DNA from: an uncultured Schlesneria sp.
Lineage (GTDB): Bacteria; Planctomycetota; Planctomycetia; Planctomycetales; Planctomycetaceae
Direction: 5' to 3'
Assembly (NCBI GenBank): GCA_903899985.1
Contig: CAIULL010000198.1
Coordinates: forward strand, 1 to 41,712
Length of the DNA: 41,712 nt
A model generated the notes under the pieces. The model worked only from the letters and a program-made list of their open reading frames with translations. It had not been told where the DNA came from and searched no databases. Shown here piece after piece: positions 14,460 to 24,053 of this stretch. Each line of letters starts with the position of its first letter. Within the stretch, counting starts at the first letter, position 1. A program made the translations under genes and the position numbers.

Positions 14460-16907
14460 TCACTTCACGTAGATAAATTCGTTGGAACTGACGATCACAT
14501 GACACAAGCTGTTCCAGGGTAGTTTCTGTTGCTGTTCTGGCGAGACGGACGTCGTTACGAACGCTTGCGCCACTTCTTTCAAGAACTTCTTGGATTCAGC
14601 CACCTCATCAGCCGTTGGCTTGCGTCCATACGCTCGCAGATAGGCTCGCTCAATTCGTTCATCGTCAGTTTGAAGTCCGTCGTTGAAAAGCAACGCGGCA
14701 AAATTGGCCGTGCATTGCTCGACGAATTCACTGTTCATCATCATCAATGCCTGCGGCGCGATGGTCGTTGTCGGACGGTCGCCATTCGGCACGGCGGCAT
14801 CGGGATAATCGAGTAACTGAAAGACGTCATAAACATTGTTTCGTACGACAGGGAGATAGATTGACCGACGATTCGAACGATAGTCTGTTAAGTCTTTGGA
14901 CGTGTGGTCGAAAAAGTAGGCTCGGTTCTTGACCGTGAGCAACGATTGCCCCAGCGTCCGATCGAGGCCGTCGCCGACGGCAATCAAAGAATCGCGAACG
15001 GCTTCCGCTTCCAGCCGATGCAGTTCCGCTCGACCGAACAGTCGATTTTCAGGATCGGCTTCCATCAGGTTCGAGGCGTCTTTTCCCAGGTCACTGTCGA
15101 GTTGATAAGTACTCGATTCCATGAGCTGCCGATGAAGTCCTTTAATGGACCAACCCCGTCGCATGAAATTCCGCGCGAGTCCGTCAAGCAGTTCCGGGTG
15201 GGTTGGCGGTTCACCCAGTAAACCGAAATTGTCGACGGAACGGACAAGCCCTTTTCCGAAATGCCACCGCCAGACTCGATTTACAAACACTCGACTGGTG
15301 AGGGGGTGATTCGGATCGGTCAGCCAGCGAGCCAGTTCGATGCGACCACTTTGGCGCGAATCGAATTTCGGTTCCGATCGACCGGCCAGAACATGGGGGA
15401 CTCGACGTGGTACCACGTCACCCAGTTTCAGCGGATTTCCACGAACGTGAATGGCGACATCGACCACCGCATCTTCCGTGGTGCCCATCGCCGAGGGCAT
15501 TTCCGGCGCGGTTCGTTCCAGTTGAGCCAATTCGTCGCGAAGTCGTTTGAGTTGCGATTTAATCTCGTCCGGGTACTTGGGCTCTAATTGAGCTGAAGTT
15601 GGAGGGGCGTCACCCGCAGACAAGGTCGATTTGACCGCCGTGTCACCCTTTTCAACTAGCCCCTTGATGACATCTTTCAACTGAGCGACCTGCGAGTCAT
15701 AACTCGCTTTACGCAACTGAGCCTCGACCGATGGCAGCGGGTTTTCGTACCAGCGGGCGACTTTCTTAAAGTGCTCCATCGTTCGAGTGCTTTTAAAAAT
15801 TCCTGCCAGTCCGTAATAGTCCGCCGTATCGATCGGATCAAACTTATGGTCGTGGCAGCGGGCGCATCCTAATGTCAGGCCGAGCATCGCTCGACCCACG
15901 GTATCGATCTGTTCGTCGATAATGTCCATCTGCATCTTGGTTTCATCAACCTCAGCCAGGACTTTGGGACCGATCGCCAGGAATCCGGTGGCGATCAGTT
16001 GTCGACTGCGAGTCTCATCATTGCTGGCGGGTAACAGATCACCAGCAAGTTGTTCGGTGAGAAATTCGTCATACGGAACATTCTGATTGAGCGACGAGAC
16101 GACGTAGTCTCGATACCGCCAGGCATTTCCATGGGCGACGTTTTCATCAAGACCGTTCGAATCGGCATATCGCGCGACGTCGAGCCAGTGCCGACCCCAG
16201 CGTTCACCGTAACTCGGCGACGCCAGTAACCGATCGATCAGCCGGGCATATGAATCAGGCCGTTCATCAGAGAGGAATTCGACGATTTCGTCGGGGGATG
16301 GTGGGAGGCCGATCAAATCAAACGTCGCGCGACGAATTAGAGTTCGAGGGCTGGCACGGTCAGTCGGAGCGACCTTTGCCTGTTCGAGTTTGGCCAGAAT
16401 GAATTGATCCCAGGGACTATCGGCCCATCCGGTGTTTTGAGTCTGGGGAATCGTCGGCTCAATCACAGGCCGAAACGACCAGTGATCAGGATCACGGTGT
16501 CGTGGTTTGGATGGACCTGCCGTGTGAGGAAACGGTGCCCCCATCTCGACCCAGCGAACCAGATCCGCAACCTGTCGTTCAGTAAGAGCTTCCTTCGGCG
16601 GCATTTTCAATTCGTCGTCGGTCCGCCGAATCGCTTTGACAAAAAGGCTTTCTTCCGGCTTACCGGGGACAATGGCCGGGCCAGTTTCCCCCCCCCTCAA
16701 AACAGCCTCGCGAGAATCTAGTCGCAATGTTCCCCATTGCTTATTTGGCCCGTGACAGGACTGACATTTCTCAACGAGTAATGGCCGAATGGAGGTCTCA
16801 AAGAAACGAAGCTGTTCAGGAGTCATGCCGTCGTCAGCCGAGGCATTCGTCAGACCGACGCCGCTTGTGACGATACAAAAAAATCCAATCCAGCAGACCG
16901 ATCGCAT
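14460..16907 (-). CDS. Planctomycete PSCyt1/DUF1549/DUF1553 cytochrome protein
   Basis: 815 residues with a signal peptide (about 1-24). The PSCyt1 haem domain has CQSCHG (about 48-53) and the later ligand region LKMPPKE. The DUF1549 (PSCyt2) domain starts at WADSPWDQFILAKL and includes RRATFDLIGLPP, YGERWGRHWLDVARYAD and a second CxxCH in LGCARCHDHKFDPI. The DUF1553 (PSD1) domain includes NPLTSRVFVNRVWRWHFGKG-type sequence and MMMNSEFVE. Two haem-binding motifs point to periplasmic electron transfer. It lacks the concanavalin-like insert present in many relatives, hence its shorter length. Expected partner: the DUF1501 protein 15 bp downstream. The start ATG at 16907 has AGAGGT seven bases upstream. 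Confidence 0.94.
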   Translation of the reverse strand: MRSVCWIGFFCIVTSGVGLTNASADDGMTPEQLRFFETSIRPLLVEKCQSCHGPNKQWGTLRLDSREAVLRGGETGPAIVPGKPEESLFVKAIRRTDDELKMPPKEALTERQVADLVRWVEMGAPFPHTAGPSKPRHRDPDHWSFRPVIEPTIPQTQNTGWADSPWDQFILAKLEQAKVAPTDRASPRTLIRRATFDLIGLPPSPDEIVEFLSDERPDSYARLIDRLLASPSYGERWGRHWLDVARYADSNGLDENVAHGNAWRYRDYVVSSLNQNVPYDEFLTEQLAGDLLPASNDETRSRQLIATGFLAIGPKVLAEVDETKMQMDIIDEQIDTVGRAMLGLTLGCARCHDHKFDPIDTADYYGLAGIFKSTRTMEHFKKVARWYENPLPSVEAQLRKASYDSQVAQLKDVIKGLVEKGDTAVKSTLSAGDAPPTSAQLEPKYPDEIKSQLKRLRDELAQLERTAPEMPSAMGTTEDAVVDVAIHVRGNPLKLGDVVPRRVPHVLAGRSEPKFDSRQSGRIELARWLTDPNHPLTSRVFVNRVWRWHFGKGLVRSVDNFGLLGEPPTHPELLDGLARNFMRRGWSIKGLHRQLMESSTYQLDSDLGKDASNLMEADPENRLFGRAELHRLEAEAVRDSLIAVGDGLDRTLGQSLLTVKNRAYFFDHTSKDLTDYRSNRRSIYLPVVRNNVYDVFQLLDYPDAAVPNGDRPTTTIAPQALMMMNSEFVEQCTANFAALLFNDGLQTDDERIERAYLRAYGRKPTADEVAESKKFLKEVAQAFVTTSVSPEQQQKLPWNSLCHVIVSSNEFIYVK

Positions 16908-17616
16908 CTTGAGACCTCTGAAACAACTGAACCGGGTTCCGCAAAACGCTGATGATTTCCCGAAATCACATCAACGAAGCCCGATGACATTGACATTGTC
17001 TAGTGGAAGGTAACCAAACGCAAACACAGAGGGCGAGTGGCTTCTGCATCCATTTCGGTAGACCGAATTCGAGGAAAAGAAAGATTGGAACACTAATCAG
17101 CACTCATCTACGCTAATCAGAAAACTCAAAATTGGTTTAACTTCTCCTGAATCTTATTCGCAGCACTCCCGTTTGAATTCTTTGTTTTTCGCAAAGAATT
17201 TATACAAGAATCGACCGGCACAGTCGGTTGGTTCGCGTGGAGGATGGGTTCAGAATTGGATCATCGTTCGCGCGTTGTCCCGAGCCTTTTGTCCGTAACG
17301 TTGTGCTACGGAATGAACTACGCAAACGCGGGGTGAGTTTCGCCAAACGACCGGCGGCCTGTATTCGCCGAATAAGGAATCTGGGGGCTTGCGATTCCTG
17401 GCCCGCATGGGTGGTAAGATGGGGTTCGAAGTTGATCGAACACTTTCGAATCGATCTGATCGGACTCTGATTTTCGTCGGATCGCTTTTCCATCGGACGA
17501 TTGCCGCGTATGCTTATAGTCTTCGACTCGCGCTCCAACACCAGTCGGAAGTTAATGCCGTGGCGGCCGGGATGCCGCCTGGATTCCTCAACAATTTCGA
17601 TCGACGATGAAATACC
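16908..17616. other. Gene-free interval upstream of serA
   Basis: About 700 bp with no coding frame I can support. It carries the promoters of the divergent cytochrome operon and serA, neither of which I can place exactly, and a dispersed repeat at 17085-17120. Short frames at 17228-17470 and 17389-17610 lack ribosome sites and protein-like composition. Confidence 0.6.
17085..17120 (-). repeat. Dispersed repeat ATTAGCGxAGAT, copy 3 (inverted, longer)
   Basis: The complement reads CTGATTAGCGTAGATGAG then TGCTGATTAGTGTTCC, related to 5722-5742 and 12829-12850. This copy has an internal insertion relative to the other two. Confidence 0.55.
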
Positions 17617-19251
17617 ATGTACCGAGTTCTGATTACCGACGACTTGTCACCTGCCGGCCTCAAGATTCTGCAAGAAACGCCTGGCGTTGAAGTTGTCGTT
17701 CGCAGTGGGAAACATACGCCTGAGCAGGTACGCGAGTATCTGCAGGACTGCGATGGCATCATTATCCGCAGTGCTACCCGCCTGACCCCCGAGATCCTCA
17801 AGGATCAGCCGCGACTGAAAGTCATCGTTCGAGCTGGTGTTGGTGTCGACAATATCGATTTACCAGCCGCCACGCGTGAAGGCGTGGTGGTGATGAATAC
17901 CCCTGCAGGGAATACGACATCAACGGCAGAACAAGCCATGGCGCTTCTGCTCGGGCTGGCCCGAAATATCGGCCCCGCTGCCGCTTCCATGAAAGCGGGA
18001 AAATGGGACCGGAAAAGCTTTACGGGAACGCAACTGGCCGGTAAGACGATTGCCGTCGTCGGGTTAGGTCGAATTGGGTTAACAGTCGCCCGCCGGTGCA
18101 TCGCGTTCGAAATGAAGGTCCTGGGTTATGACCCGTTCCTGTCCGAAGAGCGTGCCCGTGCCGAAGGGATCGAGTTGTTTCGCGATATCGATGAACTGGT
18201 TGGCAAGTGTGACTTCCTCACCGTGCATACTCCAATGACGCCGGAGACCGAGGGGCTCATTAACGCCAGCCGCATCGCCCGGATGAAGAAGGGTGTCCGG
18301 CTGATTAACGGTGCTCGGGGTGGAATCATTGACGAAAAGGCTTTGTTCGACGCGATCCAGTCAGGTCATGTCGCCGGTGCTGCCTTAGACGTGTTTGTTG
18401 ATGAGCCGCCAAAAGACTGGAGTCTTGCTCAGCTTCCTCAAGTTCTGGCGACGCCGCACCTGGGTGCATCGACCGACGAGGCCCAGGAACTGGTTGCGGT
18501 GGAAGCCGCCGAGATCATTACCGGTTTCCTGGTCAGAAACGAGGTTCGTCACGCGGTCAATATGGCTCCGATCACGGCTTCCGAAATGACCGATATGCAG
18601 CCATATCTGGATCTCGGTCGCCGGCTTGGCCTGCTGTTGTCTCAGCTCAATAAAGGTGGTGTGCGCGGAGTCAAGCTGCAGTTCAAGGGTGAGGCGGCCA
18701 ATAAGAAAACGAAACTGATCGCGAACGCCTTTGCAGCAGGACTGCTTTCCAACGCTCTGGCCGACAACGTCAACATCGTCAACGCCGATCTTCTTGCCAA
18801 AGAACGGGGTATCGAAATCAAGGAAGAACTCTCTCACGAAGTGGGTGATTTCTCGACATTGGTTTCGGCCACGGTCATGACGGACAATGGTGAACTGACG
18901 GCAGCGGGAACGATTTTCGGCAAGCAGTTCTTGCGTCTGGTCCGCATCGACCAGTTCCATCTCGATGCGTACCTCGACGGGCTGTTGCTGATTTACAAGC
19001 ATATCGACAAGCCTGGCGTCATTGGTTTCATCGGTAACATCTGCGGCAAACACAGTGTGAACATCGCTCACATGGCTCTGGGTCGCGAAAAGAACGAACC
19101 AGGTGGCGACGCGATCGCTGTGCTGAACCTTGATAACGAGCCGGATGCCGCGACGTTGGCAGAAGTCGCTGAGCACAAGGCTGTGACGGGGGTTCAACTG
19201 GTCAAGCTGCCAAAAGCGGGCGAACCGCTCCCTTGGCTTGTCAGCCGGTGA
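17617..19251 (+). CDS. serA: D-3-phosphoglycerate dehydrogenase
   Basis: 544 residues: the long SerA form, with a catalytic and NAD-binding core, an allosteric substrate-binding domain and a C-terminal ACT domain. Visible features are GVGVDNIDLPAAT, the Rossmann motif VVGLGRIGL (about 147-155), active-site Arg in NGARGG (about 231-236), Glu in DEPPK (about 262) and His in TPHLGAST (about 280). The ACT part starts near KPGVIGFIGNICGKH and ends with a NLDNEPD block. It oxidises 3-phosphoglycerate to 3-phosphohydroxypyruvate, the first step of serine synthesis, with likely serine feedback through ACT. priA follows 30 bp later on the same strand. The start follows a long untranslated gap. Confidence 0.97.
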   Translation: MYRVLITDDLSPAGLKILQETPGVEVVVRSGKHTPEQVREYLQDCDGIIIRSATRLTPEILKDQPRLKVIVRAGVGVDNIDLPAATREGVVVMNTPAGNTTSTAEQAMALLLGLARNIGPAAASMKAGKWDRKSFTGTQLAGKTIAVVGLGRIGLTVARRCIAFEMKVLGYDPFLSEERARAEGIELFRDIDELVGKCDFLTVHTPMTPETEGLINASRIARMKKGVRLINGARGGIIDEKALFDAIQSGHVAGAALDVFVDEPPKDWSLAQLPQVLATPHLGASTDEAQELVAVEAAEIITGFLVRNEVRHAVNMAPITASEMTDMQPYLDLGRRLGLLLSQLNKGGVRGVKLQFKGEAANKKTKLIANAFAAGLLSNALADNVNIVNADLLAKERGIEIKEELSHEVGDFSTLVSATVMTDNGELTAAGTIFGKQFLRLVRIDQFHLDAYLDGLLLIYKHIDKPGVIGFIGNICGKHSVNIAHMALGREKNEPGGDAIAVLNLDNEPDAATLAEVAEHKAVTGVQLVKLPKAGEPLPWLVSR

Positions 19252-19281
19252 TTCGTAGATGGGCCATCAAGAGAAAACTCC

Positions 19282-21711
19282 TTGACTAAACCCAAACAGC
19301 ACAGCTTATTTTCCGAAGACGAGATTCCTCCCAACCTGGAAGCGTGGGAGGTGGCGGCTTCGGAGGATCGGCTTGTGGCCGATGTCGTTTTCAACCGACC
19401 GCTGACGACGATTTATCAATATATTGTCCCCGAGGGATTGCGGGATCTGATCGGGCCCGGGCAACGCGTCCAGGCCCCCTTCGGACGCGGCGGACAATCG
19501 ACCACTGGCTATTGTGTTGGACTTGGTACGACTCTGCCAGCGGGAAGAACGCTGAAGGTCATTGAATCGGTGCTTGACCGCGAACCATTGATTGATTCGC
19601 GCATGCTGAAGCTGACTCGATGGATCGGTGATCGATACCTCTGCGGCTGGGGTCAGGTTCTTGAAACAGTCATCCCCAAAGGGGTGAAGACGAATGCGGG
19701 AACACGCGAAGTCACCTTTTTTTCGCTCAGTGATTCGCTGAAGGCCAAGTTGAGTGTCGTCGTGCCCGGAACTCGGAAAAACGAGGAACCGGATGATGTG
19801 ACGTCGGCCGTTTCAGCCAGCCCTGCGGAAACCGGGACCGACGATCGACCGCCGAAATCCGTCGCCGAGGTTGCTGCGATTCTCGACGGACTGAAGCTTC
19901 GTGCCAAGCAACGGACAGTGGTGGAAATCCTTTACGCCAGCGATCGACCGATGTCGGTCGACGAATTGTCGGCGGTGGCTCAGTGTGGAGTCTCACCAAT
20001 TCATTCACTGGAAGAGAAGGGATTAATCGTCTCGCTTCGCCGGAGAGTCTTTGCAAACACTGAGGCAGACACGATTGAGCCGCATCGCGAGATCATTCTG
20101 AACGACGATCAGACACGCGCGGTGAATGCCATTCTTGACGTTGTTCGGTCGAGTGAGCATCGCACACTTCTGCTTCACGGAGTGACTGGCAGTGGTAAGA
20201 CAGAAGTTTACATTCGCGCCATCGAGGAAGTTGTGAGTTATGGGCGACAGGCCATTATGCTGGTTCCAGAAATCAGCCTGACACCGCAGACAATTCGCCG
20301 GTTTCGCAGTCGATTCGATTCGGTCGCTGTGCTCCATAGTCATTTGACGGACGCCGAACGGCACGGACACTGGAAACAGATTGCCAGTGGAAACGTGCAG
20401 GTTGTTGTGGGTGCTCGCAGCGCGGTCTTTGCCCCGACTCCACACCTGGGAATGATCGTGATCGACGAAGAGCACGAGACCAGTTTCAAGCAGGACAATA
20501 CACCTCGTTATCATGCGCGCGAAGTGGCTCGATATCGAGCCGAGATCGAGAAGGTTCCTTTGATTCTTGGTTCCGCAACGCCGACGCTGGAATCATGGCA
20601 ACGAGTGATCAATAAGCAGGACACGCTGATTTCGATGCCAAAACGGGTCGAGAATTTACCGTTGCCTCCTGTTGTGATTGTCGACACAAGAAATGACCCG
20701 GCGATTGGAAAAGGGGCGGCGATCGGACGCGCATTATTTCAAGCCATGAATGTGGCGCTGAAGGAAGGGGGACAGGTCATCCTGTTCCTGAATGTCCGAG
20801 GATATTCGTCGGTGATCTGGTGTCGTGGGTGTGGTGTTGGTGTGAAGTGCCCGAATTGCGATATCACGTTGACCTGGCATAAAGAACGTGCGATTGCATT
20901 GTGTCACTGCTGTAATTTTTCTGCGAAGCCGCCATCGACATGTCCCAGTTGTGGTCGCCCTGGATTAGCGTACCTGGGATTGGGGACCGAGCGATTAGAG
21001 AACGAAGTTCGCACGCGTTTTGAAGATTACAAGTGCCTCAGAATGGATAGCGACACCATGCAAAAACGTGGTTCACACGACACGGCACTCGAAAAATTCC
21101 GGCACGGCGAAGTGCAGATCCTGCTAGGGACGCAGATGATTGCCAAGGGGCTGGATTTTCCAAACGTGACACTCGTGGGAGTCATCGATGCGGACACGCT
21201 GCTTCACCAACCCGACCTTCGTTCGGCGGAACGGACCTTTCAATTGATCGCTCAGGTGGCCGGCCGGACAGGACGGAGTCGTCGTGGTGGACGAGTTCTC
21301 GTTCAGACGGCGTCTCCCTCACAACCGGCGATTTTACGGGCTGCCGAGCACAATTACCTGGGTTTTGCGAACGCAGAAATGCTGCATCGAAAGGCCTTGA
21401 ATGTGCCGCCGTTTTCGCAACTGGCGAGAATTATTATCCGCGGTCCTGTTGAGAAAGAAGTGAATGAATACGCCGTCAAGATTGGCGAATTGGTGAGAGC
21501 TGCCGCGAAAGAGATTCAGGCCGAGGTCAAGATTCTCGGCCCGGCACCCTGTCCCGTCACACGACTGAAGGCCAACTTTCGGTATCACCTTCAAATCACG
21601 GCAATTGATTTAGAATCGTTACGAGCGATCTGGGTATTGGCCGCGCCTCAATTTCCAAGTCATTCGACGATCGAGTATCAGGTCGATGTTGAACCTCAGA
21701 ATTTTCGCTGA
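19282..21711 (+). CDS. priA: Primosomal protein N' (replication restart helicase PriA)
   Basis: 809 residues. The N-terminal DNA-binding domain is recognisable from VVFNRPLTTIYQYIVP and VQAPFGRG. The helicase core has Walker A GVTGSGKT (about 303), LVPEISLTPQ, DEEHE (about 395) and GSATPTLES. A zinc-binding insert with CRGCG, CPNC, CHCC and CPSC (about 513-560) follows, then the second helicase half with GTERLENEV, LLGTQMIAKGLDFPNV and QVAGRTGR. PriA reloads the replisome at stalled forks. The start is TTG at 19282, the only reasonable start near the conserved N-terminus, with GAGA upstream. A linker rich in Glu, Pro and Ser at about 165-195 is longer than in E. coli PriA. Confidence 0.97.
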   Translation: MTKPKQHSLFSEDEIPPNLEAWEVAASEDRLVADVVFNRPLTTIYQYIVPEGLRDLIGPGQRVQAPFGRGGQSTTGYCVGLGTTLPAGRTLKVIESVLDREPLIDSRMLKLTRWIGDRYLCGWGQVLETVIPKGVKTNAGTREVTFFSLSDSLKAKLSVVVPGTRKNEEPDDVTSAVSASPAETGTDDRPPKSVAEVAAILDGLKLRAKQRTVVEILYASDRPMSVDELSAVAQCGVSPIHSLEEKGLIVSLRRRVFANTEADTIEPHREIILNDDQTRAVNAILDVVRSSEHRTLLLHGVTGSGKTEVYIRAIEEVVSYGRQAIMLVPEISLTPQTIRRFRSRFDSVAVLHSHLTDAERHGHWKQIASGNVQVVVGARSAVFAPTPHLGMIVIDEEHETSFKQDNTPRYHAREVARYRAEIEKVPLILGSATPTLESWQRVINKQDTLISMPKRVENLPLPPVVIVDTRNDPAIGKGAAIGRALFQAMNVALKEGGQVILFLNVRGYSSVIWCRGCGVGVKCPNCDITLTWHKERAIALCHCCNFSAKPPSTCPSCGRPGLAYLGLGTERLENEVRTRFEDYKCLRMDSDTMQKRGSHDTALEKFRHGEVQILLGTQMIAKGLDFPNVTLVGVIDADTLLHQPDLRSAERTFQLIAQVAGRTGRSRRGGRVLVQTASPSQPAILRAAEHNYLGFANAEMLHRKALNVPPFSQLARIIIRGPVEKEVNEYAVKIGELVRAAAKEIQAEVKILGPAPCPVTRLKANFRYHLQITAIDLESLRAIWVLAAPQFPSHSTIEYQVDVEPQNFR

Positions 21712-21744
21712 GCGGGCGGGATTCTTTTCAAAACAGGTGATTAA

Positions 21745-22548
21745 TTACCAGTCAGAAACTCGTTTTGGTGAGTCCAAGATTGCCGTCAGAGCTGACGTCA
21801 GTTGTTCGACCATATCGCCCGGCGAGCGTCGCAGATCGACGACCAGTTCATAGCAGTTCGTCCCTGTTCCCCGCATTTGAAACGGAATTGCTTCGGCCGG
21901 TGATTCACAGTCTGAAAAGAATTTCACGTCTGGGAATTGCGGTAACAGATCGCATGAAATGGCTTCCACTTGTTCCGAGTGCACGTCAATCAGCCTGATC
22001 AGAAGTGGTCGACATTTTAAGCGGTCCAGAATTTGGCCTGCGGTGTTCTGTACAAGTGGATGACGCCAGTCTGGGTCGATCTCGACGAGGGGATCGAGAA
22101 CAAATCGTCGATAGGTTAATGCAGGATGTGGAATCACCAGGCTGGGTTCGTTGACGAGGCAATTTCCGTAGCTCAACAGGTCAAGATCAAGGGTACGCGG
22201 TCCCCAGAAGACCTCGCGAATTCGACCAAGTTGCGTTTCAACAGATTGAAGGGCCGACAACAGCTGTTGTGGAGTGAGTCGGGTTGTCAAACCGCAGATC
22301 GAATTAAGGAAGGGACTTCCCGCCTGGGTTCCCATCGGGGTCGAGCAATAAAGTCCTGATCGCTGTTGCAATTGAATATCGCAATGCAGACTCAGCAGCG
22401 CTAGCGCGGCATTGAACGTCGCTCTGACATCGCCCACGTTACCGCCGAATGAAATCCAGCAGTGATGGTTGCAAGGAGAGTTTGACGCCCCGTCTTGTAA
22501 TACGGAATCGAGTTTCGGCGAAAGATTACTCTCAATGAGCCCGGACAC
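21745..22548 (-). CDS. folK: HPPK: 2-amino-4-hydroxy-6-hydroxymethyldihydropteridine diphosphokinase, extended
   Basis: 267 residues. The catalytic core is residues ~30-175: SFGGNVGD at the start, YCSTPMGTQAGSPFLNSI, LGRIREVFWGPRTLDLDLL (the HPPK signature) and IPHPALTYRRFVLDPL. The enzyme transfers pyrophosphate from ATP to hydroxymethyl-dihydropterin in folate synthesis. Usual length is about 160-180; here about 90 extra C-terminal residues follow (ISCDLLPQFPDVKFF, YELVVDLRRSPGDMVEQL) that I do not recognise. The start is a GTG at 22548 with GGAGGA just upstream. It is convergent with priA, 33 bp apart. No folB or folP lies nearby. Confidence 0.92.
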   Translation of the reverse strand: MSGLIESNLSPKLDSVLQDGASNSPCNHHCWISFGGNVGDVRATFNAALALLSLHCDIQLQQRSGLYCSTPMGTQAGSPFLNSICGLTTRLTPQQLLSALQSVETQLGRIREVFWGPRTLDLDLLSYGNCLVNEPSLVIPHPALTYRRFVLDPLVEIDPDWRHPLVQNTAGQILDRLKCRPLLIRLIDVHSEQVEAISCDLLPQFPDVKFFSDCESPAEAIPFQMRGTGTNCYELVVDLRRSPGDMVEQLTSALTAILDSPKRVSDW

Positions 22549-22892
22549 GGCTCCTCCTAAGAGCGTGAAATGAAATACAAAAGACCGAGTGCGTGATCTG
22601 TGTTCAGGATTGGACTACTGCTGATTGATCAGTGTCGTAAGAAATCGCAGATGTGACAACCATGTTTGCTATCAATTCAAATCCATCTGGGACATTCGTC
22701 AAATTCGACGATTGATTCAGAATTCTGAAATAATATGAAGGGCCGGCTCTTCGGTAATCCCCAAGAATTTTTTTCAAAAACTGTTTTTTCTTGCGATTTT
22801 CTCAAAAATAGGTAGGATTTCTCTCGTCGGGCGAGTTCGGTCGTCCGGTTCTTTTGCAATTTGGTGCCGTTTTAGCGGTGGAGGAGGAGATC
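22549..22892. other. Gene-free interval between folK and a small gene
   Basis: About 340 bp between divergent genes. I see no coding frame with support. There is an AT-rich stretch at 22770-22820 and a short palindrome CTGATTGATCAG at 22621-22632. Promoters of both neighbours must lie here but none is clear. Confidence 0.5.
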
Positions 22893-23078
22893 GTGAGTGC
22901 GCTGGTGATGCTCGAACAGGTCAGTAGCCATGATGTCGATCCGGTCGAGGAAATGAGGATGCGAACTTGGGCCAGGCGGCATTATGCTCCCGCCGAACAA
23001 CGGGATGGCAACTGGCACCCGATCGTTTTGGACGAAATGTTTCGCAAAGATCGCGAGAGTCAACCCAAACCACGTTAG
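22893..23078 (+). CDS. Conserved small planctomycete protein
   Basis: 61 residues, with EEMRMRTWARRHYAP and GNWHPIVLDEMFRKD. I recognise this pattern (R-x-W-A-R-x-x-Y then WHP[IV]VLDEM) as a small protein common in planctomycetes with no known function. The start is the GTG at 22893, preceded by a strong GGAGGAGGAG purine run three bases upstream; the alternative ATG at 22854 has no such site. It ends in a Lys/Pro/Arg-rich tail and is followed by a clear terminator, so it forms its own transcription unit. Confidence 0.75.
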   Translation: MSALVMLEQVSSHDVDPVEEMRMRTWARRHYAPAEQRDGNWHPIVLDEMFRKDRESQPKPR

Positions 23079-23120
23079 GAGGATTCCTGATTAGCACTCC
23101 CCGTTTCTACCAACGATAAC

Positions 23121-23156
23121 AGCCCGCGACCACGATGAGTCAGCGGGCTTTTTTAT
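23121..23156 (+). terminator. Rho-independent terminator
   Basis: AGCCCGC (23121-23127) pairs with GCGGGCT (23143-23149) and is followed by a run of T. It ends the small-gene transcript. Confidence 0.85.
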
Positions 23157-23256
23157 CGAATTTCGGATTGAGAGCGTCGCCAAGTCCCGACCAGATTTGG
23201 TTACGGGTCGATGACGTGACTTTCAATACTCCCGTCAAATTCCGCAACGGAAGAGC

Positions 23257-23958
23257 TTACTTCCTTACGGCACCGCCAGCCTTTGCATCATTCACGGCGG
23301 TTTTCAATGCCTTTGCAGGAGTGTTGGCAGGCAATGTTGCCGGAGCGGTTCCGGTTCCTGTCTGGGTGCTTCCCTTTACAGGGCTGCCGGTTTTTGCGAC
23401 TTGCGCTGGATCTTCAGTCGCAGGGGAAGTCCAGTTCGAAACACTCCAATGCGGATGTGTCTCGACGACCGATTGGCCCAAATCATCAAGAACTGCGCGA
23501 AAACGTTCGGCTGTAATGTTTTCGTTGGGGATGACGCGTTGCAAGACAAAACGTCGATTGGCTGCGATATACGTGAAGAACTTGCCTTTGCCCAGCTTAT
23601 CGTTGTCGGACAGCAATCGTAATAGTGCGGTCCGAGGAACATCAGCCGCCGATTTTGGCAGTTCATCCAGCCACGCCATGACCCAGACCGAGCTTCCGTC
23701 CTGGCTCAGCACGGACGACATCGAGAGTTCCCATTCGTTATCGTCGATTGTTGCTTTGAATGCGAAATCGTAACGTTGTTCCTGGGCCTTGGTTTCCAGT
23801 CCCATGGCTTTGAGCAGCGTTCCCAGTGACTGGTCAGTGAGCTTACCTTTCGCTGCAGTCGATTGCTTTTCCTGGGCCACTGAAGTCCCTGCGGCGACTG
23901 GGATTGCCGCAACAAGAGCCGCACCGATTACTGAACGTCGATTCAATTGTATTGCCAT
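23257..23958 (-). CDS. Exported protein with YbjN/CesT-chaperone-like fold
   Basis: 233 residues. A signal peptide covers about 1-28 (LNRRSVIGAALVAAIPVAAG; an Arg pair suggests possible Tat use). The middle domain (about 40-165) has the alternating helix and strand pattern of YbjN and type III secretion chaperone-like proteins: LTDQSLGTLLKAMGLE, YDFAFKATIDDNEWELSMS, LGKGKFFTYIAANRRFVLQ, and a final helix with LDDLGQSVVETHPHW. The tail is rich in Thr, Pro and Ala and probably disordered. The ATG at 23958 has GGAAGG eight bases upstream. Function is unknown; fold assignment is by pattern and tentative. Confidence 0.7.
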   Translation of the reverse strand: MAIQLNRRSVIGAALVAAIPVAAGTSVAQEKQSTAAKGKLTDQSLGTLLKAMGLETKAQEQRYDFAFKATIDDNEWELSMSSVLSQDGSSVWVMAWLDELPKSAADVPRTALLRLLSDNDKLGKGKFFTYIAANRRFVLQRVIPNENITAERFRAVLDDLGQSVVETHPHWSVSNWTSPATEDPAQVAKTGSPVKGSTQTGTGTAPATLPANTPAKALKTAVNDAKAGGAVRK

Positions 23959-24053
23959 CGAAAGACCTTCCTTTGTCTTATCTGTCCAGTCAGCGTTGTT
24001 TGGCTGACTGAACTTCCCCCCGCCTTGCGTCGTTGGTCGCGTTTAACACAACT

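Noticed and set aside
18385-19197. 270-residue minus-strand frame within serA
   Set aside because: It is antisense to highly conserved serA sequence; no recognisable motif.
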